Below, one piece after another: positions 16,672 through 27,847 of a stretch of 64,000 nucleotides of DNA. The notes under the pieces are model-generated. The model did no database searches. It worked only from the letters and a program-made list of their open reading frames with translations, and was not told the origin of the DNA. Both the position numbers and the translations under genes were made by a program. The stretch is from NCBI RefSeq assembly GCF_945882965.1, contig NZ_CAMCWY010000002.1, positions 62,001 through 126,000 of the forward strand, given 5' to 3'. The stretch's first letter is position 1; every line of letters starts with the position of its first letter. The DNA is from Sphingorhabdus sp. EL138. Its GTDB lineage: Bacteria > Pseudomonadota > Alphaproteobacteria > Sphingomonadales > Sphingomonadaceae.

Positions 16672-17829
16672 TTACGCGCCGCGCACGAACGTGCTGCGCG
16701 TGAGGCGTGTCACTAATCCGGCCAAACCATCGTAATTTGCGCGGTGATAGGCGGAGTCGGGGTCCAATTGTGCCGTCAGTCGGCGGTGGGCTTCGCCCAA
16801 GGCATGATAGGGCACGCTGGGGAGCAAATGATGCAGCGCGTGGTAACGCAGTCCTACGGGCGCCCAGATCGATGCCAGCATACCGGGCGGCGGCACGTTG
16901 ACGCTGTCGAGGAACTGCGCAGTAACGCTTAACGGTTCGCCGTCATTTTCCCATAAATGAGCGACAAGCGTGCGGACTTGATTCAGCACGGCAACGCTGG
17001 AGACGATGGCCAAAAATATCAGAAAGGCTTTCATCGGAATATAGCCAGTTAACACGCCGCCCAGAAGGACAATCGACCAAATACTCGCGGCAGTTTCTTG
17101 TATGATCCAGTTGCGCTGTGCTTCGTCCTCGGCCGGACGGCGGCGAAAGGCGGGATTGATTGCAAGGCCCGAATATCGTTCCACCACAATCTGGCGAAGC
17201 GCCGGAATAAATAGCGAAATCGGCGCAAGCACGGCGTTGCGAAATAGCAAAGCAAAGGGTGCGAACAATGAGACGAAGATGAACAACGGTAAGGTCCAAG
17301 GCTTCATCAACGCCAGCGGCAGATATTCAGGATCCTGATCCGTACCATAGCGCGTGCGCGCATGGTGGAGATTGTGAATGCCTTCATACATGTATGACGG
17401 CACGAGTAGAGGCACACCGATCACTGCGTTAAAGCCAAAGCGGAAACCGGGTAGGGCCGAGTGCTTTACATGGCTGACTTCATGGATGAAGCTGCCGGCG
17501 CGATATAGCGCAAGCACCGATAGCAGAGCCGCCACGCATTGAAGCCAAAGATTGCCGGACAGGATTGCCACGGCAAGGCCAGCATAGCCCAAAAAGGCAG
17601 AAGCGAGAAAGTCGGACCAGAAAATGCGGGGATTGGGTGTGCCCAAGTCGCGCGTCAATTCCGCCACAGCGCGCAGCATCGCCTTATCATCGGGCACGCG
17701 CTTGAGCGCAGCCGCGCGCATTGCAACATCGGTATCCGGCTGGACATCGGTTGCAGGGGTATGCGCGGTCAGATTGCTGTTACGCATAGGCGAATCAATG
17801 GGGCCAGCTATTGTCATGCCGTGCGGCAT
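16672..17829 (-). CDS. membrane fatty acid desaturase
   Basis: 385 residues with the three histidine boxes of di-iron membrane desaturases: HEVSHVKH (about 116-123), HNLHH (152-156) and HALHH (about 330). Hydrophobic membrane segments lie between the boxes. The family removes two hydrogens from an acyl chain or related lipid with O2 and ferredoxin or cytochrome b5. The N-terminus is uncertain: in-frame Met codons lie at residues 1, 5 and 15, without a convincing ribosome binding site. It stands alone and is divergent from the GH42 gene. First gene inside the core segment after the tRNA-Gly fragment. Confidence 0.9.
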   Translation of the reverse strand: MPHGMTIAGPIDSPMRNSNLTAHTPATDVQPDTDVAMRAAALKRVPDDKAMLRAVAELTRDLGTPNPRIFWSDFLASAFLGYAGLAVAILSGNLWLQCVAALLSVLALYRAGSFIHEVSHVKHSALPGFRFGFNAVIGVPLLVPSYMYEGIHNLHHARTRYGTDQDPEYLPLALMKPWTLPLFIFVSLFAPFALLFRNAVLAPISLFIPALRQIVVERYSGLAINPAFRRRPAEDEAQRNWIIQETAASIWSIVLLGGVLTGYIPMKAFLIFLAIVSSVAVLNQVRTLVAHLWENDGEPLSVTAQFLDSVNVPPPGMLASIWAPVGLRYHALHHLLPSVPYHALGEAHRRLTAQLDPDSAYHRANYDGLAGLVTRLTRSTFVRGA

Positions 17830-17957
17830 AACCGCCAGTCATGGCAAGAAAATGGCAGAATGCAGAAATTGTGGCGCTAGTGTATATCTTTTGCGCATTC
17901 CCAAAGGCACAATTTCTACAGGCTTGTCAGGGGCCCGGCGTCCGCTAAACATGCTGT

Positions 17958-19916
17958 ATGTTAGGTGTCTGCTATTATCCCGAACATTGGCCGGAAGAAT
18001 TTTGGGCGCGTGACGCCCGTCGGATGCGTGCGCTTGGGCTGACCTATGTTCGGATTGGCGAATTTGCATGGGGGCGGATCGAAAAAAGCGAAGGCGTTTT
18101 TGATTGGGCGTGGATGGACCGCGCGATCGAAACCCTGGGCGCTGCGGGCCTAAAGGTTGTTTTGGGCACGCCAACCGCGACACCGCCCAAATATTTATGC
18201 GTGAAATATCCTGATATTCTGCCAGTTGATATTCACACGGGCCAGGTCCGCGGGTTCGGGTCGCGGCGGCATTATGATTTTTCGAGCGAAACTTATGTAA
18301 TGCAGGCGCAGCGCATTACGGACGCAATGGCGCGGCGATATGGCGGCCACCCCCATGTTGCGGGTTGGCAGACGGACAATGAATTGTGCTGCCACGACAC
18401 GATGATGAGCGCGTCGCCAGCTGCGTTGGAAAAATTCAGGGCATATTGTGCGCAGCGTTACGGTGATATTGAAACGTTGAATGCGGCATGGGGCAATGTG
18501 TTCTGGTCCATGGAATATGATGGTTTTGACCAGATTGAACTTCCGTTTTTCACGGTGTGTGAGACGAACCCGGCGCACCGTTTGGCCTATCGCCGTTTTG
18601 CATCGGAACAAGTTGTGCGGTTTCATGACGTCATGATAGCGGCCATTCGCCGTCATGCCGGGCCTGAGCAATGGGTCACGCACAACATCATTCCGCCAGC
18701 GACTACGGGCGTCGATAATGCGGCCTTAACGCAGGCGCTCGATTTTGTGAGCTATGACAATTATCCGCTCGGCTTTTCGGATCAATTGATGGCGAAGGCG
18801 TCGGCGGAGGAATGGAAGCCGTTTATGCGCACCGGACATCCTGACCTTGCCGCGCTGAATTTCGATTCGGTACGCGGCCTGTCCAAGGGTGCATGGTGGG
18901 TGATGGAGCAGCAGCCGGGCCCGGTTAATTGGGCACCGCATAATCCGCGCCCTGCACTCGGTATGGTGCGCCATTGGACGCTTCAGGCCTTTGCCCATGG
19001 CGCAGGCTGCGTTGCGTATTTCCGGTGGCGGCAAGTGCCATTTGCGCAGGAACAAATGCATGCCGGGCTATTGCGGCCTGACGATATGCCAGCCTCGGCA
19101 TGGGCAGAGGTGGAGCAGGTGGCAGCAGAGATGCAGCTGCTGGGCGACGTGTCGGTGGTGGCGCCTAAGGCCCCTGTGGCGATTATCATAGATCCGGTGT
19201 CGGGCTGGGTGGATGATATTGAACGCCAAGGCGCGGGCTATCGGTATGATGCGGTCATATTCCAATATTATTGCGCCTTGCGCAGCCTTGGCGTCGATGT
19301 AGACTTTGTGTCGGCAGGCGACGCGCGGTTGGATGGTTACAAATTGATTGTCGTGCCAACGCTTGCGGTTGTTGATGATGCTGCGTTTGATGCGTTGAAC
19401 GCGAGCGAGGGCTTGCTACTATTTGGTCCGCGCTGCGGCGCAAAGACGGCGGAGTTTTCGATTGTTGAGGGCCTGCCGCCGGGACGATTGCGCGCATTTG
19501 TGCCGATCAAGGTGACGTCGGTAGAAACGCTGCGTCCGGATTGTAGTGGCACGATCAGATACAAGAACGCGGTGTATGAAAGCGGACGCTGGCGCGAAAC
19601 GATTGAGGTCGGCGCGGCGGATATCATCGCCACTTATGAAGATGGCGCACCCGCCGCTGTCCGGTCGGGGCGCAGCGTGTATCTCGCGACGTTGACGGAC
19701 GACGCCTGTATCAAGAACATGCTGGTTGATCTGTGCGCTGAGGCTGGGGTCGCGATAACGCCGCTGCCGCCGACCTTGCGCTTGCGCCGCCGGGGTGATC
19801 TGACCTTCGCGTTCAATCTCGCTGAAACGCATGCGCCTGCCCCTGCACCAGACGGCGCAGTATTCGTCATCGGTAGCCCCGAAATCGAACCCTTTGGCGT
19901 TGCTGTCTGGCGTTAG
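17958..19916 (+). CDS. beta-galactosidase, glycoside hydrolase family 42
   Basis: 652 residues. The GH42 barrel starts at once with LGVCYYPEHWPEEFWARDARRMRALGLTYVRIGEFAWGRIE. The acid/base is Glu142 in GWQTDNELCCHD and the nucleophile is Glu317 in WWVMEQQPGPVNW. A trimerisation domain (about 380-590) and a small C-terminal beta domain follow. The family releases terminal beta-linked galactose (or arabinose) from oligosaccharides; no signal peptide is seen, so it is cytoplasmic. Its stop overlaps the end of prfC by 4 bases, tail to tail. Confidence 0.95.
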   Translation: MLGVCYYPEHWPEEFWARDARRMRALGLTYVRIGEFAWGRIEKSEGVFDWAWMDRAIETLGAAGLKVVLGTPTATPPKYLCVKYPDILPVDIHTGQVRGFGSRRHYDFSSETYVMQAQRITDAMARRYGGHPHVAGWQTDNELCCHDTMMSASPAALEKFRAYCAQRYGDIETLNAAWGNVFWSMEYDGFDQIELPFFTVCETNPAHRLAYRRFASEQVVRFHDVMIAAIRRHAGPEQWVTHNIIPPATTGVDNAALTQALDFVSYDNYPLGFSDQLMAKASAEEWKPFMRTGHPDLAALNFDSVRGLSKGAWWVMEQQPGPVNWAPHNPRPALGMVRHWTLQAFAHGAGCVAYFRWRQVPFAQEQMHAGLLRPDDMPASAWAEVEQVAAEMQLLGDVSVVAPKAPVAIIIDPVSGWVDDIERQGAGYRYDAVIFQYYCALRSLGVDVDFVSAGDARLDGYKLIVVPTLAVVDDAAFDALNASEGLLLFGPRCGAKTAEFSIVEGLPPGRLRAFVPIKVTSVETLRPDCSGTIRYKNAVYESGRWRETIEVGAADIIATYEDGAPAAVRSGRSVYLATLTDDACIKNMLVDLCAEAGVAITPLPPTLRLRRRGDLTFAFNLAETHAPAPAPDGAVFVIGSPEIEPFGVAVWR

Positions 19917-21475
19917 CGCTCTTTGGTTGCGCTAAATTTCAGGTCCGGATGCTTTTCCTGCTGATACCCCACATCCCATGACGAGCGGGCCATAAACACA
20001 GGGTGGCCATCGCGATCCTTGGCCATATTGCCGCCGTTGAACGACACAAATTGAGCCAATGCGCTTTCCGAACCGATCAACCAGCGCGCAGTGTCGTAAG
20101 GCGCAGCTTCCAAGAAAGCATCGACCTTATACTCCGCCTCAAGCCGGGAGATCAGCACGTCCAATTGTAATTGCCCGACAACGCCAATGACCCAGTTGGA
20201 ACCGATTTCAGGGTAGAATACCTGAATGACGCCCTCTTCGCTCAAATCATCAAGCGCCTTGCGCAACTGCTTGGTCTTGGTGGGGTCGCGCAACACGACA
20301 CGGCGCAAGATTTCCGGCGCAAAATTCGGCAGGCCTGTAAAGCGCACCTCATTGCGTTCCGACAAGGTGTCGCCAACACGCAGCGTGCCATGGTTGGGAA
20401 TACCGATGATGTCGCCGGGTTCGGCGCTGTCGGCAATTTCGCGGTCTTGGGCAAAAAACAGGATTGGCGAATGTATCGCAACCGGCTTTCCAAGCCCGGA
20501 TGGCGTCAGCTTCATGCCGCGCTTAAACGTGCCTGAGCATAGTCGCATGAATGCGATACGGTCACGGTGTTGCGGGTCCATATTGGCCTGCACCTTAAAA
20601 ATAAAGCCAGTGACTTCCTTTTCCGACGGATCGATATTGCCCTTTGAACTGGGCTGTGGCCGGGGTGGGGGGGCGTAGGCCGCAATGGCGTTAATCAGCT
20701 CGATCACGCCAAATTCTTTCAACGCAGACCCGAAATATACAGGCGTTAGGTCGCCGTTCTGGAACGCAGTCAGGTCAAAGTCTGAATATCCCGCTTGCGC
20801 AAGTTCCGCTTCTTCGCGCAGCCGGTTTACGCCCGCTGGCGTCAACACCTGTTCCAGCGTGGCCGCGTCAAGCCCGCTATGATCACTCATTTTGCCTTCA
20901 AATGCCTTACTGTCGCCCGACGGTTGGCTGAGGCGGCCGCTATGGAAATCATACAGGCCTTCAAACTCGCCGCCCATGCCAACGGGCCAATTCATTGGGC
21001 AGACATCAAGTGCAAGCGCGTCGGCGACCTCATCGATCGTTTCAAACGCGGCGCGGCCTTCGCGGTCGACCTTATTGACGAAGGTGATGATCGGCACGCT
21101 GCGCAGGCGGCAGACTTCAAACAGCTTGCGGGTTTGCGGCTCAATACCCTTGGCCGCATCAATGACCATGATGGCGGAATCGACCGCCGTCAGCGTCCGG
21201 TAGGTATCTTCCGAAAAATCCTCATGCCCCGGCGTATCGAGCAGGTTGAAAACAATGCCATCTTTCTGGAACGTCATCACCGATGATGTCACCGAAATGC
21301 CGCGTTGTTGTTCGATTTTCATCCAGTCCGAACGCGCGCGCCGCGCTTGCCCGCGTGCCTTGACTTCACCGGCCAAGTGAATCGCGCCACCTTGCAGCAG
21401 CAATTTCTCCGTCAGCGTGGTCTTGCCAGCATCAGGGTGAGAAATAATGGCAAAGGTCCGGCGGTTGAGCGTCAT
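19913..21475 (-). CDS. prfC: peptide chain release factor 3 (RF3)
   Basis: 520 residues of the translational GTPase RF3. The G-domain motifs are SHPDAGKTT (P-loop), DTPGHEDFSEDTYR (G3) and FVNKVDREGR (G4), with the RF3-specific ARSDWMKIEQQRGISVTSSVM switch region. RF3 recycles RF1/RF2 from the ribosome after termination and acts in post-peptidyl-transfer quality control. Length is normal (about 525). Monocistronic; it ends tail-to-tail with the GH42 gene. Confidence 0.97.
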   Translation of the reverse strand: MTLNRRTFAIISHPDAGKTTLTEKLLLQGGAIHLAGEVKARGQARRARSDWMKIEQQRGISVTSSVMTFQKDGIVFNLLDTPGHEDFSEDTYRTLTAVDSAIMVIDAAKGIEPQTRKLFEVCRLRSVPIITFVNKVDREGRAAFETIDEVADALALDVCPMNWPVGMGGEFEGLYDFHSGRLSQPSGDSKAFEGKMSDHSGLDAATLEQVLTPAGVNRLREEAELAQAGYSDFDLTAFQNGDLTPVYFGSALKEFGVIELINAIAAYAPPPRPQPSSKGNIDPSEKEVTGFIFKVQANMDPQHRDRIAFMRLCSGTFKRGMKLTPSGLGKPVAIHSPILFFAQDREIADSAEPGDIIGIPNHGTLRVGDTLSERNEVRFTGLPNFAPEILRRVVLRDPTKTKQLRKALDDLSEEGVIQVFYPEIGSNWVIGVVGQLQLDVLISRLEAEYKVDAFLEAAPYDTARWLIGSESALAQFVSFNGGNMAKDRDGHPVFMARSSWDVGYQQEKHPDLKFSATKER

Positions 21476-21551
21476 GCCGCGCGGCTTAGGGGTGAATGAT
21501 TAACGCTTCAACCCGTTTGTCAGCAGATCAGCGGCAATCCCCCGGCCTTTT

Positions 21552-23951
21552 TCATCCGCGCAGCGCAGCGCCCAATTTTGTCGCCGCGGCTATGACCTTG
21601 TCCGAAATGGCTTTCAGCTCGTCATCGCTATAGCTTTTTTCGGTGGGTTGGAGCGTTACCTCAACCGCAAGGCTTAATTGTCCTTCAGGTACGCCTTGTC
21701 CGGCGAAGCGGTCGAACAGGCGGACCGCCACGATGTTGTCCTTGTCACATCCCTTTATGGCGCGAACCAGATCATTGGCAGGCATGTCTGCTGCGACCAG
21801 AAACGCAAAATCGCGTGTTACCGCTTGTAACGCTGGCGGTGTGAAGGCTGGCCGCATGAAGCCGCTCGCTTTCTTCAACGGTATGGCATCCAAAAAGATT
21901 TCCGCGGCAACGACATTGCCATCAAGGTCGAATGTTTTTGTAGTTGCCGGGTGTAAAGTGCCAAAGGCCGCCAAAATGGTCTTGGGCCCCATACGCAAGG
22001 TCGCCGACTGTCCTGGATGATAATGCGCGCCGGCATCGTCCATCACCAGCAGATTATCTGTGGCGACGCCTGCGGCCTTGAGCAAGGCAATCGCTTCTGC
22101 CTTTGCGTCAAAGGCATCAAAGCGTGCGGCCTTACCCGCAGCCCAGTTTCGCGCGGAACGTTCACCCGCCAGCAATATGCCCGCCGTAACCCGCTCGTCG
22201 CTCGCACCGTCAGCGGCGGTCAGATAGCGCCGTCCAATTTCGAATAATCGAACGGATGATGCGCCGCGGTCCATGTTGCGCTGCGCGGCGGAAAGTAGCC
22301 CGGGTAGCAAGGAAGGTCGCATGACCTTCATGTCCTCGGAAATCGGGTTCGCAAGGCTCCAATTGCCGCCGCCAAAGGCGTCGGCGGCCTTTTGCGGCAG
22401 AAAGGACCAGTTGATCGCTTCATTCAGCCCACGTGCCGCAGCCGCGCGGCGGACTTTGCGTTCTAATGATTGTGCGGGCGTCGCGGTGGGCTTGGCCACG
22501 CCATCGGCGCGGGGCAATGGGACCGACACGACATTGTCGAGGCCAACCATGCGCACTACTTCTTCCACAATATCGGCCGGTCCATCGACGTCACGACGCC
22601 ATGACGGCACAATTATGCGCCAGTCTGATGTGACCGAAAAGCCAAGTCTTTCAAGAATGTTGCGCTGTTCCTCTGGCGCAACATCCACCCCGCCGAGGCG
22701 GTCGCAATAATCGGTATCATAAGAAAATATGCGTGGCGCAACGGGCGCTTGGCCAGCGCGCGTGATGGCACTGGCGGTGCCGCCGGCCAGGTCAAGAACA
22801 AGCTTTGTGGCAATTGCCAGCCCGTCGTCGAGAAAGGCGGGATCAACGCCGCGTTCAAAACGCTGGCGCGCATCGCTGGTCAGGCCAAGCTTCTGTCCCG
22901 TGCGGGCAATATGTTCAGGATCGAAAAAGGCGCATTCGATGAGAACATTCACAGTGTCTTCCGAAACACCGCTATGTTCGCCGCCCATGATGCCGCCAAT
23001 ATCATGCACCAACGCGTCGTCGGCGATGACTGTCATACTGGCATCCAACGTGTAAGTTTTGCCGTTGAGCGCAACTATCTGTTCGCCGTCCACGGCTTTG
23101 CGCGCTACCAGCGCACCGTTGAGCTTATCTTGGTCATAGACGTGTAGGGGGCGGCCAAGGTCAATCGACAGGAAATTGGTGATGTCGACCAAGGCAGAAA
23201 TTGGCTTTTGGCCAATCGCTTTCAACTTGGCGCGCATCCATTCAGGCGAACCACCATTGCGCACGCCGGAGACTGATTGCGCATAAAAAGCCGGACAACC
23301 GGCTGCGTCGTCGGTGCGGACGTTCGGCGCAGTGTCGCGACCTTCCAAAGGCGCAGACAAGTCAATTTTATACACCTCGCCCAGCGGCTTTAGCGTGCCC
23401 AGCCCTGCCGCCGCCAGATCGCGCGCAATGCCACGCACGCCCATGCAATCCTGACGATTGGGGGTAATGCTGACATCGATGACTGGGTCGTCAAGGCCAG
23501 CCCAATCGGCATACACAACGCCGACGGGTGCATCGTCTGGAAGCTCGATTATACCATCATGTTCATCGCCAAGTTCAAGCTCAGCAATGGAACACATCAT
23601 GCCATTCGATTCGACGCCGCGTATGGCCGCTACCTTCAGTACCATGCCATTGGCGGGTACGACTGCGCCAGCCGGGCCAAAGACGCCAAGCATGCCGGCA
23701 CGTGCGTTAGGCGCGCCGCAGACGACCTGAAGCGGCTCCCCGCCTGCGTCAACCGACAGGACTTGCAATTTGTCAGCCTGGGGGTGCGGGGCGGCGCTTA
23801 TGACCTTTGCAATGCGGAAGGCAGACAATGCGTCAGCCGGGTTTTCAATGCCTTCGACTTCCAAACCAATGCGGTTCAGGCAGTCAGCGACGGCTTGAAT
23901 ATCCGCGTCGGTGTCGAGATGCTCTTTTAACCATGAAAGGGAGAATTTCAT
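21552..23951 (-). CDS. pheT: phenylalanyl-tRNA synthetase beta subunit
   Basis: 799 residues, full length. The N-terminal [36 protein letters not shown] is followed by an EMAP-II-like tRNA-binding domain ([12 protein letters not shown]...[11 protein letters not shown]), the B3/B4 editing region, B5, the catalytic-like fold and a C-terminal anticodon-binding FDX-ACB domain ([17 protein letters not shown]). The alpha2-beta2 enzyme charges tRNA-Phe and edits Tyr-tRNA-Phe. It overlaps pheS by 4 bases, so the subunits are translationally coupled. Confidence 0.98.
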   Translation of the reverse strand: MKFSLSWLKEHLDTDADIQAVADCLNRIGLEVEGIENPADALSAFRIAKVISAAPHPQADKLQVLSVDAGGEPLQVVCGAPNARAGMLGVFGPAGAVVPANGMVLKVAAIRGVESNGMMCSIAELELGDEHDGIIELPDDAPVGVVYADWAGLDDPVIDVSITPNRQDCMGVRGIARDLAAAGLGTLKPLGEVYKIDLSAPLEGRDTAPNVRTDDAAGCPAFYAQSVSGVRNGGSPEWMRAKLKAIGQKPISALVDITNFLSIDLGRPLHVYDQDKLNGALVARKAVDGEQIVALNGKTYTLDASMTVIADDALVHDIGGIMGGEHSGVSEDTVNVLIECAFFDPEHIARTGQKLGLTSDARQRFERGVDPAFLDDGLAIATKLVLDLAGGTASAITRAGQAPVAPRIFSYDTDYCDRLGGVDVAPEEQRNILERLGFSVTSDWRIIVPSWRRDVDGPADIVEEVVRMVGLDNVVSVPLPRADGVAKPTATPAQSLERKVRRAAAARGLNEAINWSFLPQKAADAFGGGNWSLANPISEDMKVMRPSLLPGLLSAAQRNMDRGASSVRLFEIGRRYLTAADGASDERVTAGILLAGERSARNWAAGKAARFDAFDAKAEAIALLKAAGVATDNLLVMDDAGAHYHPGQSATLRMGPKTILAAFGTLHPATTKTFDLDGNVVAAEIFLDAIPLKKASGFMRPAFTPPALQAVTRDFAFLVAADMPANDLVRAIKGCDKDNIVAVRLFDRFAGQGVPEGQLSLAVEVTLQPTEKSYSDDELKAISDKVIAAATKLGAALRG

Positions 23952-25027
23952 GCGCCTACGCCTCCGCTTAGCGTCGGGACATCGAGCGCATTGAACCCAT
24001 AATGTTGCAGCCAGCGATTATCGCCATCGAAAAAGGCGCGCAGATCATCCATACCATATTTCAGCATCGCGAGACGATCGACACCTGTGCCAAAGGCAAA
24101 GCCCTGCCACACATCGGGATCAAGGCCGCAGGCCTCAATAACCTTACGGTGCACCATGCCCGAACCAAGCACCTCCATCCAGCCTTCGGCCCCGCCAATA
24201 ACGCGTTTGCCGTTAATGACGGAATAGCCGACATCAACCTCCACCGATGGTTCTGTGAACGGGAAATAGCTTGGGCGCAAACGCAGGACAACATCCTCGC
24301 GTTCAAAATAGGCCTTTAAAAATGTCTCCAGCGTCCATTTCAGATGGCCAAGGTGAATACCCTTGTCGATGACAAGGCCTTCAATCTGATGGAACATCGG
24401 CGTGTGCGTCGCATCGCTGTCGCTGCGGTACACACGGCCCGGCGCGATGATGCGGATGGGTGGTTCCTGTGACGTCATGGTGCGGATTTGCACGGGCGAT
24501 GTGTGCGTGCGTAGCACCATTTTTTGGCCGTCGCGGGCCATATCGTCGGGGAAATAAAATGTGTCGTGCATGGCGCGGGCCGGATGCGTTTCGGGGATAT
24601 TGAGCGCGGTGAAATTGTGCCAGTCATCCTCAATTTCCGGCCCCTCGGCCACGGCAAAGCCCATATCGGCGAAAATCTCAGCCAGCTCGTCCATGACTTG
24701 GCTCACGGGGTGGACTGTGCCACGCGGGACATCTGACGCAGGCAGCGTCATATCGACACGCTCGGTAGCAAGGCGGCGGTTTAGCTCTGCCGTTTCAAGA
24801 TCTGCCTTCTTTGCGGTGAGCGCCGTTGTGATGCTTTCACGCAAGCCGTTGATGATTGGCCCTTGGGTTTGCCGTTCCTCGGGCGACATGCCGCCCATCG
24901 TCTTCAGCAAAGCCGAGACGCTTCCCTGTTTGCCAAGCGCAGAAACGCGGACAGCCTCCAACGCCTCCAGCGTGTCCGCTGAGCCAATAGCCGCCATCAG
25001 GTCGGTTTGAAGGGTTTCAATATCCAT
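23948..25027 (-). CDS. pheS: phenylalanyl-tRNA synthetase alpha subunit
   Basis: 359 residues with a coiled-coil N-terminus and the class II core: motif 2 ([13 protein letters not shown]-like, here [13 protein letters not shown]), [24 protein letters not shown] and the motif 3 region [17 protein letters not shown]. The start at 25027 (MDIETLQ) matches usual PheS N-termini. An ATG four codons upstream (25039) is also possible, but it sits inside the arm of a REP-like palindrome. It forms an operon with pheT. The rplT-rpmI genes lie upstream on the same strand beyond a terminator. Confidence 0.96.
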   Translation of the reverse strand: MDIETLQTDLMAAIGSADTLEALEAVRVSALGKQGSVSALLKTMGGMSPEERQTQGPIINGLRESITTALTAKKADLETAELNRRLATERVDMTLPASDVPRGTVHPVSQVMDELAEIFADMGFAVAEGPEIEDDWHNFTALNIPETHPARAMHDTFYFPDDMARDGQKMVLRTHTSPVQIRTMTSQEPPIRIIAPGRVYRSDSDATHTPMFHQIEGLVIDKGIHLGHLKWTLETFLKAYFEREDVVLRLRPSYFPFTEPSVEVDVGYSVINGKRVIGGAEGWMEVLGSGMVHRKVIEACGLDPDVWQGFAFGTGVDRLAMLKYGMDDLRAFFDGDNRWLQHYGFNALDVPTLSGGVGA

Positions 25028-25037
25028 AATCTTCGTC

Positions 25038-25057
25038 ATTCCCGCGAAGGCGGGAAT
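25038..25057. repeat. REP-like palindrome at the pheS start
   Basis: A perfect inverted repeat with 8-base arms ATTCCCGC and GCGGGAAT around GAAG. This motif is common as a dispersed intergenic repeat in sphingomonads and other proteobacteria (known from experience; copy number cannot be checked here). It lies directly upstream of, and partly over, the alternative pheS start codon, so it would form a hairpin in the pheS leader. Confidence 0.6.
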
Positions 25058-25101
25058 CTAACTCCCGCGCGTTCCTAAAATTCACTGCCTGAACTGCATA
25101 A

Positions 25102-25143
25102 GCAAAAGGGCGCGAACGGCAAGTGCCGCCCGCGCCCTTTTGC
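25102..25143 (-). terminator. rho-independent-like terminator after rplT
   Basis: An outer stem GCAAAAGGGCGCG / CGCGCCCTTTTGC encloses a second small stem GGCA/TGCC. On the minus strand it ends in a T run and lies 22 bases past the rplT stop, separating rpmI-rplT from pheST. Confidence 0.75.
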
Positions 25144-25164
25144 GCATTCTTGGAAGGGAGGAGC

Positions 25165-25530
25165 TTAGGCTGCTTCAGCCAATGCCGCTTTCGACTGCGC
25201 AATGATGGTGCTAAACATCGCCGCCTCGTTCATTGCCAGGTCGGCAAGAACCTTGCGGTCGAGTTCAACATTCGCCAGCTTCAGGCCGTGCATGAACACG
25301 CCATAGGTCATACCTTCGGCGCGGACTGCGGCGTTGATACGCTGGATCCACAATGCGCGGAAGTTCCGCTTGTTTACTTTACGGTCACGATATGCATATT
25401 GGCCGGCCTTTTCGACGGCCTGGCGTGCAACGCGGATCGTATTTTTGCGACGGCCATAATAGCCCTTCGCCTGCTCTAAAATTCTTTTATGTTTGGCTTT
25501 GGTGGTCACACCACGTTTGACGCGTGCCAT
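25165..25530 (-). CDS. rplT: 50S ribosomal protein L20
   Basis: 121 residues, normal length, with the basic N-terminus [39 protein letters not shown] and the conserved [14 protein letters not shown] block that binds 23S rRNA. L20 is needed early in large-subunit assembly. AAAGGA precedes the ATG. It follows rpmI by 98 bases in the usual order; infC is not adjacent. Confidence 0.98.
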   Translation of the reverse strand: MARVKRGVTTKAKHKRILEQAKGYYGRRKNTIRVARQAVEKAGQYAYRDRKVNKRNFRALWIQRINAAVRAEGMTYGVFMHGLKLANVELDRKVLADLAMNEAAMFSTIIAQSKAALAEAA

Positions 25531-25628
25531 AATCTATATCCTTTAATTTTTACGTGGTCGCGTGGTTTAACCGAAAAACCGGTTGCCACTTTTCGCACCA
25601 CGCTTCGTCTGAAAACGTACGCTTGGTC

Positions 25629-25829
25629 TTACAGACCGTAGGGCGCCCATTTCTTGATTGTCTTGGCATCGGGATCAGAGATCACGCTGGTGCCACGGTT
25701 TTGCCGGATATATTTGGCATTATGGCTGCTCAAACGGTGCCGTTTTCCAACGACGCCATGCTTGATCTTGCCGGTTGCGGTGATTTTGAAGCGCTTCTTC
25801 ACACCGCTCTTGGTCTTGAGCTTGGGCAT
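25629..25829 (-). CDS. rpmI: 50S ribosomal protein L35
   Basis: 66 residues, [37 protein letters not shown], the full signature of L35. An AAAGGAG site precedes the start. First gene of the rpmI-rplT pair. The roughly 200 bases upstream hold no gene and would contain the promoter and a leader; no clear regulatory hairpin could be assigned by eye. Confidence 0.98.
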   Translation of the reverse strand: MPKLKTKSGVKKRFKITATGKIKHGVVGKRHRLSSHNAKYIRQNRGTSVISDPDAKTIKKWAPYGL

Positions 25830-26035
25830 TTTGGTCTCCTTTGTTGAGTCCGTATCAAGCCGACATGGCAGCCCTATTGGCCAGCCTGCTTATTCGGAAG
25901 GCGCGCGACTAGCGGGATTCGCTGGCGAATGCAAGTCTATTGCCTGCTCAAAGGCCCCGGATGCTGGAATGCTTGACGTTATCGTCGGTCAGTTATCCGC
26001 AGAGGGTCGAACGGACCCCATGGAATACGCTTTCG

Positions 26036-26818
26036 TTAATGATGGCATGCAAGTGCCTCAAGCACATCGTCAAGGCGCGCCGGGTCGCCCACCGCAATGA
26101 CATGTCCATCCGAGGCCCCGTGAAGCGGATCTCCCGACCAGTCGCTCATCATGCCCCCCGCGCCCGTTATCACCGGGACCAACGCCGCAAAGTCATGAAG
26201 TTTCAAGCCTGCTTCCACAACAATGTCGATATGGCCGCTGGCGAGCAATGCATAATTATAACAATCACCGCCAAACAGCATTTTTTTATGCGCCGTTCGG
26301 GCGGCAAGCGCCATAAAATGGTCGCCATCATGCTGACTGAAATATTGCGGTCCAGACGTGGCCAGGGTCGCTTCGGCAAGCGCCCTGCACGATCGGGTTT
26401 GCACCGGCGCACCGTTCAGCGTTGTCGGATAGCCCGCCGCGCCAACCCAGCGTTCGCCGCTTATGCATTGGTCAATGACGCCAAGCACTGGCCAATTATC
26501 CTCCATCAACGCAATCAGCGTTCCGAATATGGGCCGCCCGGCCATGAAGCTTATTGTGCCGTCGATTGGATCGATAATCCATCTGCGGCCAGAGGTGCCG
26601 CTTTTTTCGCCAAATTCTTCGCCAATGATACCGTCGCGCGGGCATTCAGCATCCAATATCCGGCGGATGGCGTTTTCGCCCGCGCGGTCGGCCTCGGTCA
26701 CGGGCGAGGCATCTGCCTTTGTTTCCTGTGCGAAGGTTGACCGGAAAAATGGCCGGATTGCCTGCCCAGCGGCATCCGCCAAGCGATTGGCAAGGAGAAT
26801 ATCGGCGGGTGTCATCAA
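26036..26818 (-). CDS. hisN: histidinol-phosphatase, inositol-monophosphatase fold
   Basis: 260 residues of the Mg-dependent IMPase superfamily: [28 protein letters not shown] (metal site) and [40 protein letters not shown]. The C-terminal block, KLHDFAAL in place of the WDxAA of inositol monophosphatases, is the pattern of HisN histidinol-phosphate phosphatases, the eighth step of histidine synthesis in many alphaproteobacteria and actinobacteria. Its start overlaps the prs stop (ATGA), so it is co-expressed with the PRPP-producing enzyme, which also supplies the histidine pathway. Confidence 0.85.
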   Translation of the reverse strand: MMTPADILLANRLADAAGQAIRPFFRSTFAQETKADASPVTEADRAGENAIRRILDAECPRDGIIGEEFGEKSGTSGRRWIIDPIDGTISFMAGRPIFGTLIALMEDNWPVLGVIDQCISGERWVGAAGYPTTLNGAPVQTRSCRALAEATLATSGPQYFSQHDGDHFMALAARTAHKKMLFGGDCYNYALLASGHIDIVVEAGLKLHDFAALVPVITGAGGMMSDWSGDPLHGASDGHVIAVGDPARLDDVLEALACHH

Positions 26819-27750
26819 TCGAACAAGGAGCTAACTGAGCTTTCGTCCGTAATCCGCTTGATCGCCTCACCCAACAAGGGCGCAATCGGAAGTTGGCGGA
26901 TTTTGGCGCTCGCTTTGGCTGCATCCGACGCCATAATCGAATCGGTGATGACCAACTTTCGCAACGACGATGCGTTGACGCGGTTGACGGCCTCACCAGA
27001 CAATACGCCATGCGTGATATAGGCAACAACGTCGGACGCGCCGGCCGCTTTTAAGGCGTCGGCGGCATTGCACAATGTACCGGCGCTGTCGGCAATGTCG
27101 TCGATCAGGATGCAGAAGCGGTCTTTTACGTCGCCAATGATGTTCATAACTTCGGACACACCTGCTTTTTCGCGTCGCTTATCGACGATTGCAAGCGGCG
27201 CGTCGTCGAGGCGCTTGGCGAGCGCGCGGGCGCGGACAACGCCGCCAACATCGGGGGATACGACGGTGATATTCTTGTCGCCATGCCGCTCCAATATGTC
27301 CGCGCTCATGACGGGCGCGCCATAGAGATTGTCGGTGGGAATATCAAAAAAGCCCTGAATCTGCCCAGCGTGCAAATCAACGGTCAACACCCGGTCGGCG
27401 CCAGCTTCGGTAATCAAATTGGCAACAAGCTTGGCAGAAATAGGCGTGCGCGGGCCGGGTTTCCGGTCCTGACGCGCATAGCCGAAATAGGGCAAAACGG
27501 CCGTAATGCGCCTAGCTGACGCCCGGCGTAACGCGTCAATCATGATCAGCAGTTCCATCAAATTGTCATTTGCCGGATGGCTGGTGGATTGAATCACAAA
27601 CATATCTTCGCCGCGGACATTTTCGTGAATTTCTACGAAAATTTCATTGTCGGCGAAACGCCGGACGCTGGCGTTGGTCAGCGGCAATTTCATATAATCG
27701 GCAATACCCTGCGCCAGCGGCAGGTTGCTGTTGCCTGTCATTAATTTCAT
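26815..27750 (-). CDS. prs: ribose-phosphate pyrophosphokinase
   Basis: 311 residues, class I PRPP synthase: [55 protein letters not shown] (catalytic loop), [18 protein letters not shown] and the PRPP-binding [17 protein letters not shown]. It makes PRPP from ribose-5-phosphate and ATP for nucleotide, NAD and histidine synthesis. It overlaps hisN by 4 bases and is divergent from nadE. Confidence 0.98.
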   Translation of the reverse strand: MKLMTGNSNLPLAQGIADYMKLPLTNASVRRFADNEIFVEIHENVRGEDMFVIQSTSHPANDNLMELLIMIDALRRASARRITAVLPYFGYARQDRKPGPRTPISAKLVANLITEAGADRVLTVDLHAGQIQGFFDIPTDNLYGAPVMSADILERHGDKNITVVSPDVGGVVRARALAKRLDDAPLAIVDKRREKAGVSEVMNIIGDVKDRFCILIDDIADSAGTLCNAADALKAAGASDVVAYITHGVLSGEAVNRVNASSLRKLVITDSIMASDAAKASAKIRQLPIAPLLGEAIKRITDESSVSSLFD

Positions 27751-27847
27751 ACACGTGTCCCCGAAAACTCTTGCGACGCTCTAGCGATCCGCGGCTGGCC
27801 TGACAATCGGCTTGCTCCGCTAGTTTGTGGACAATAAGGGTGGTGAC

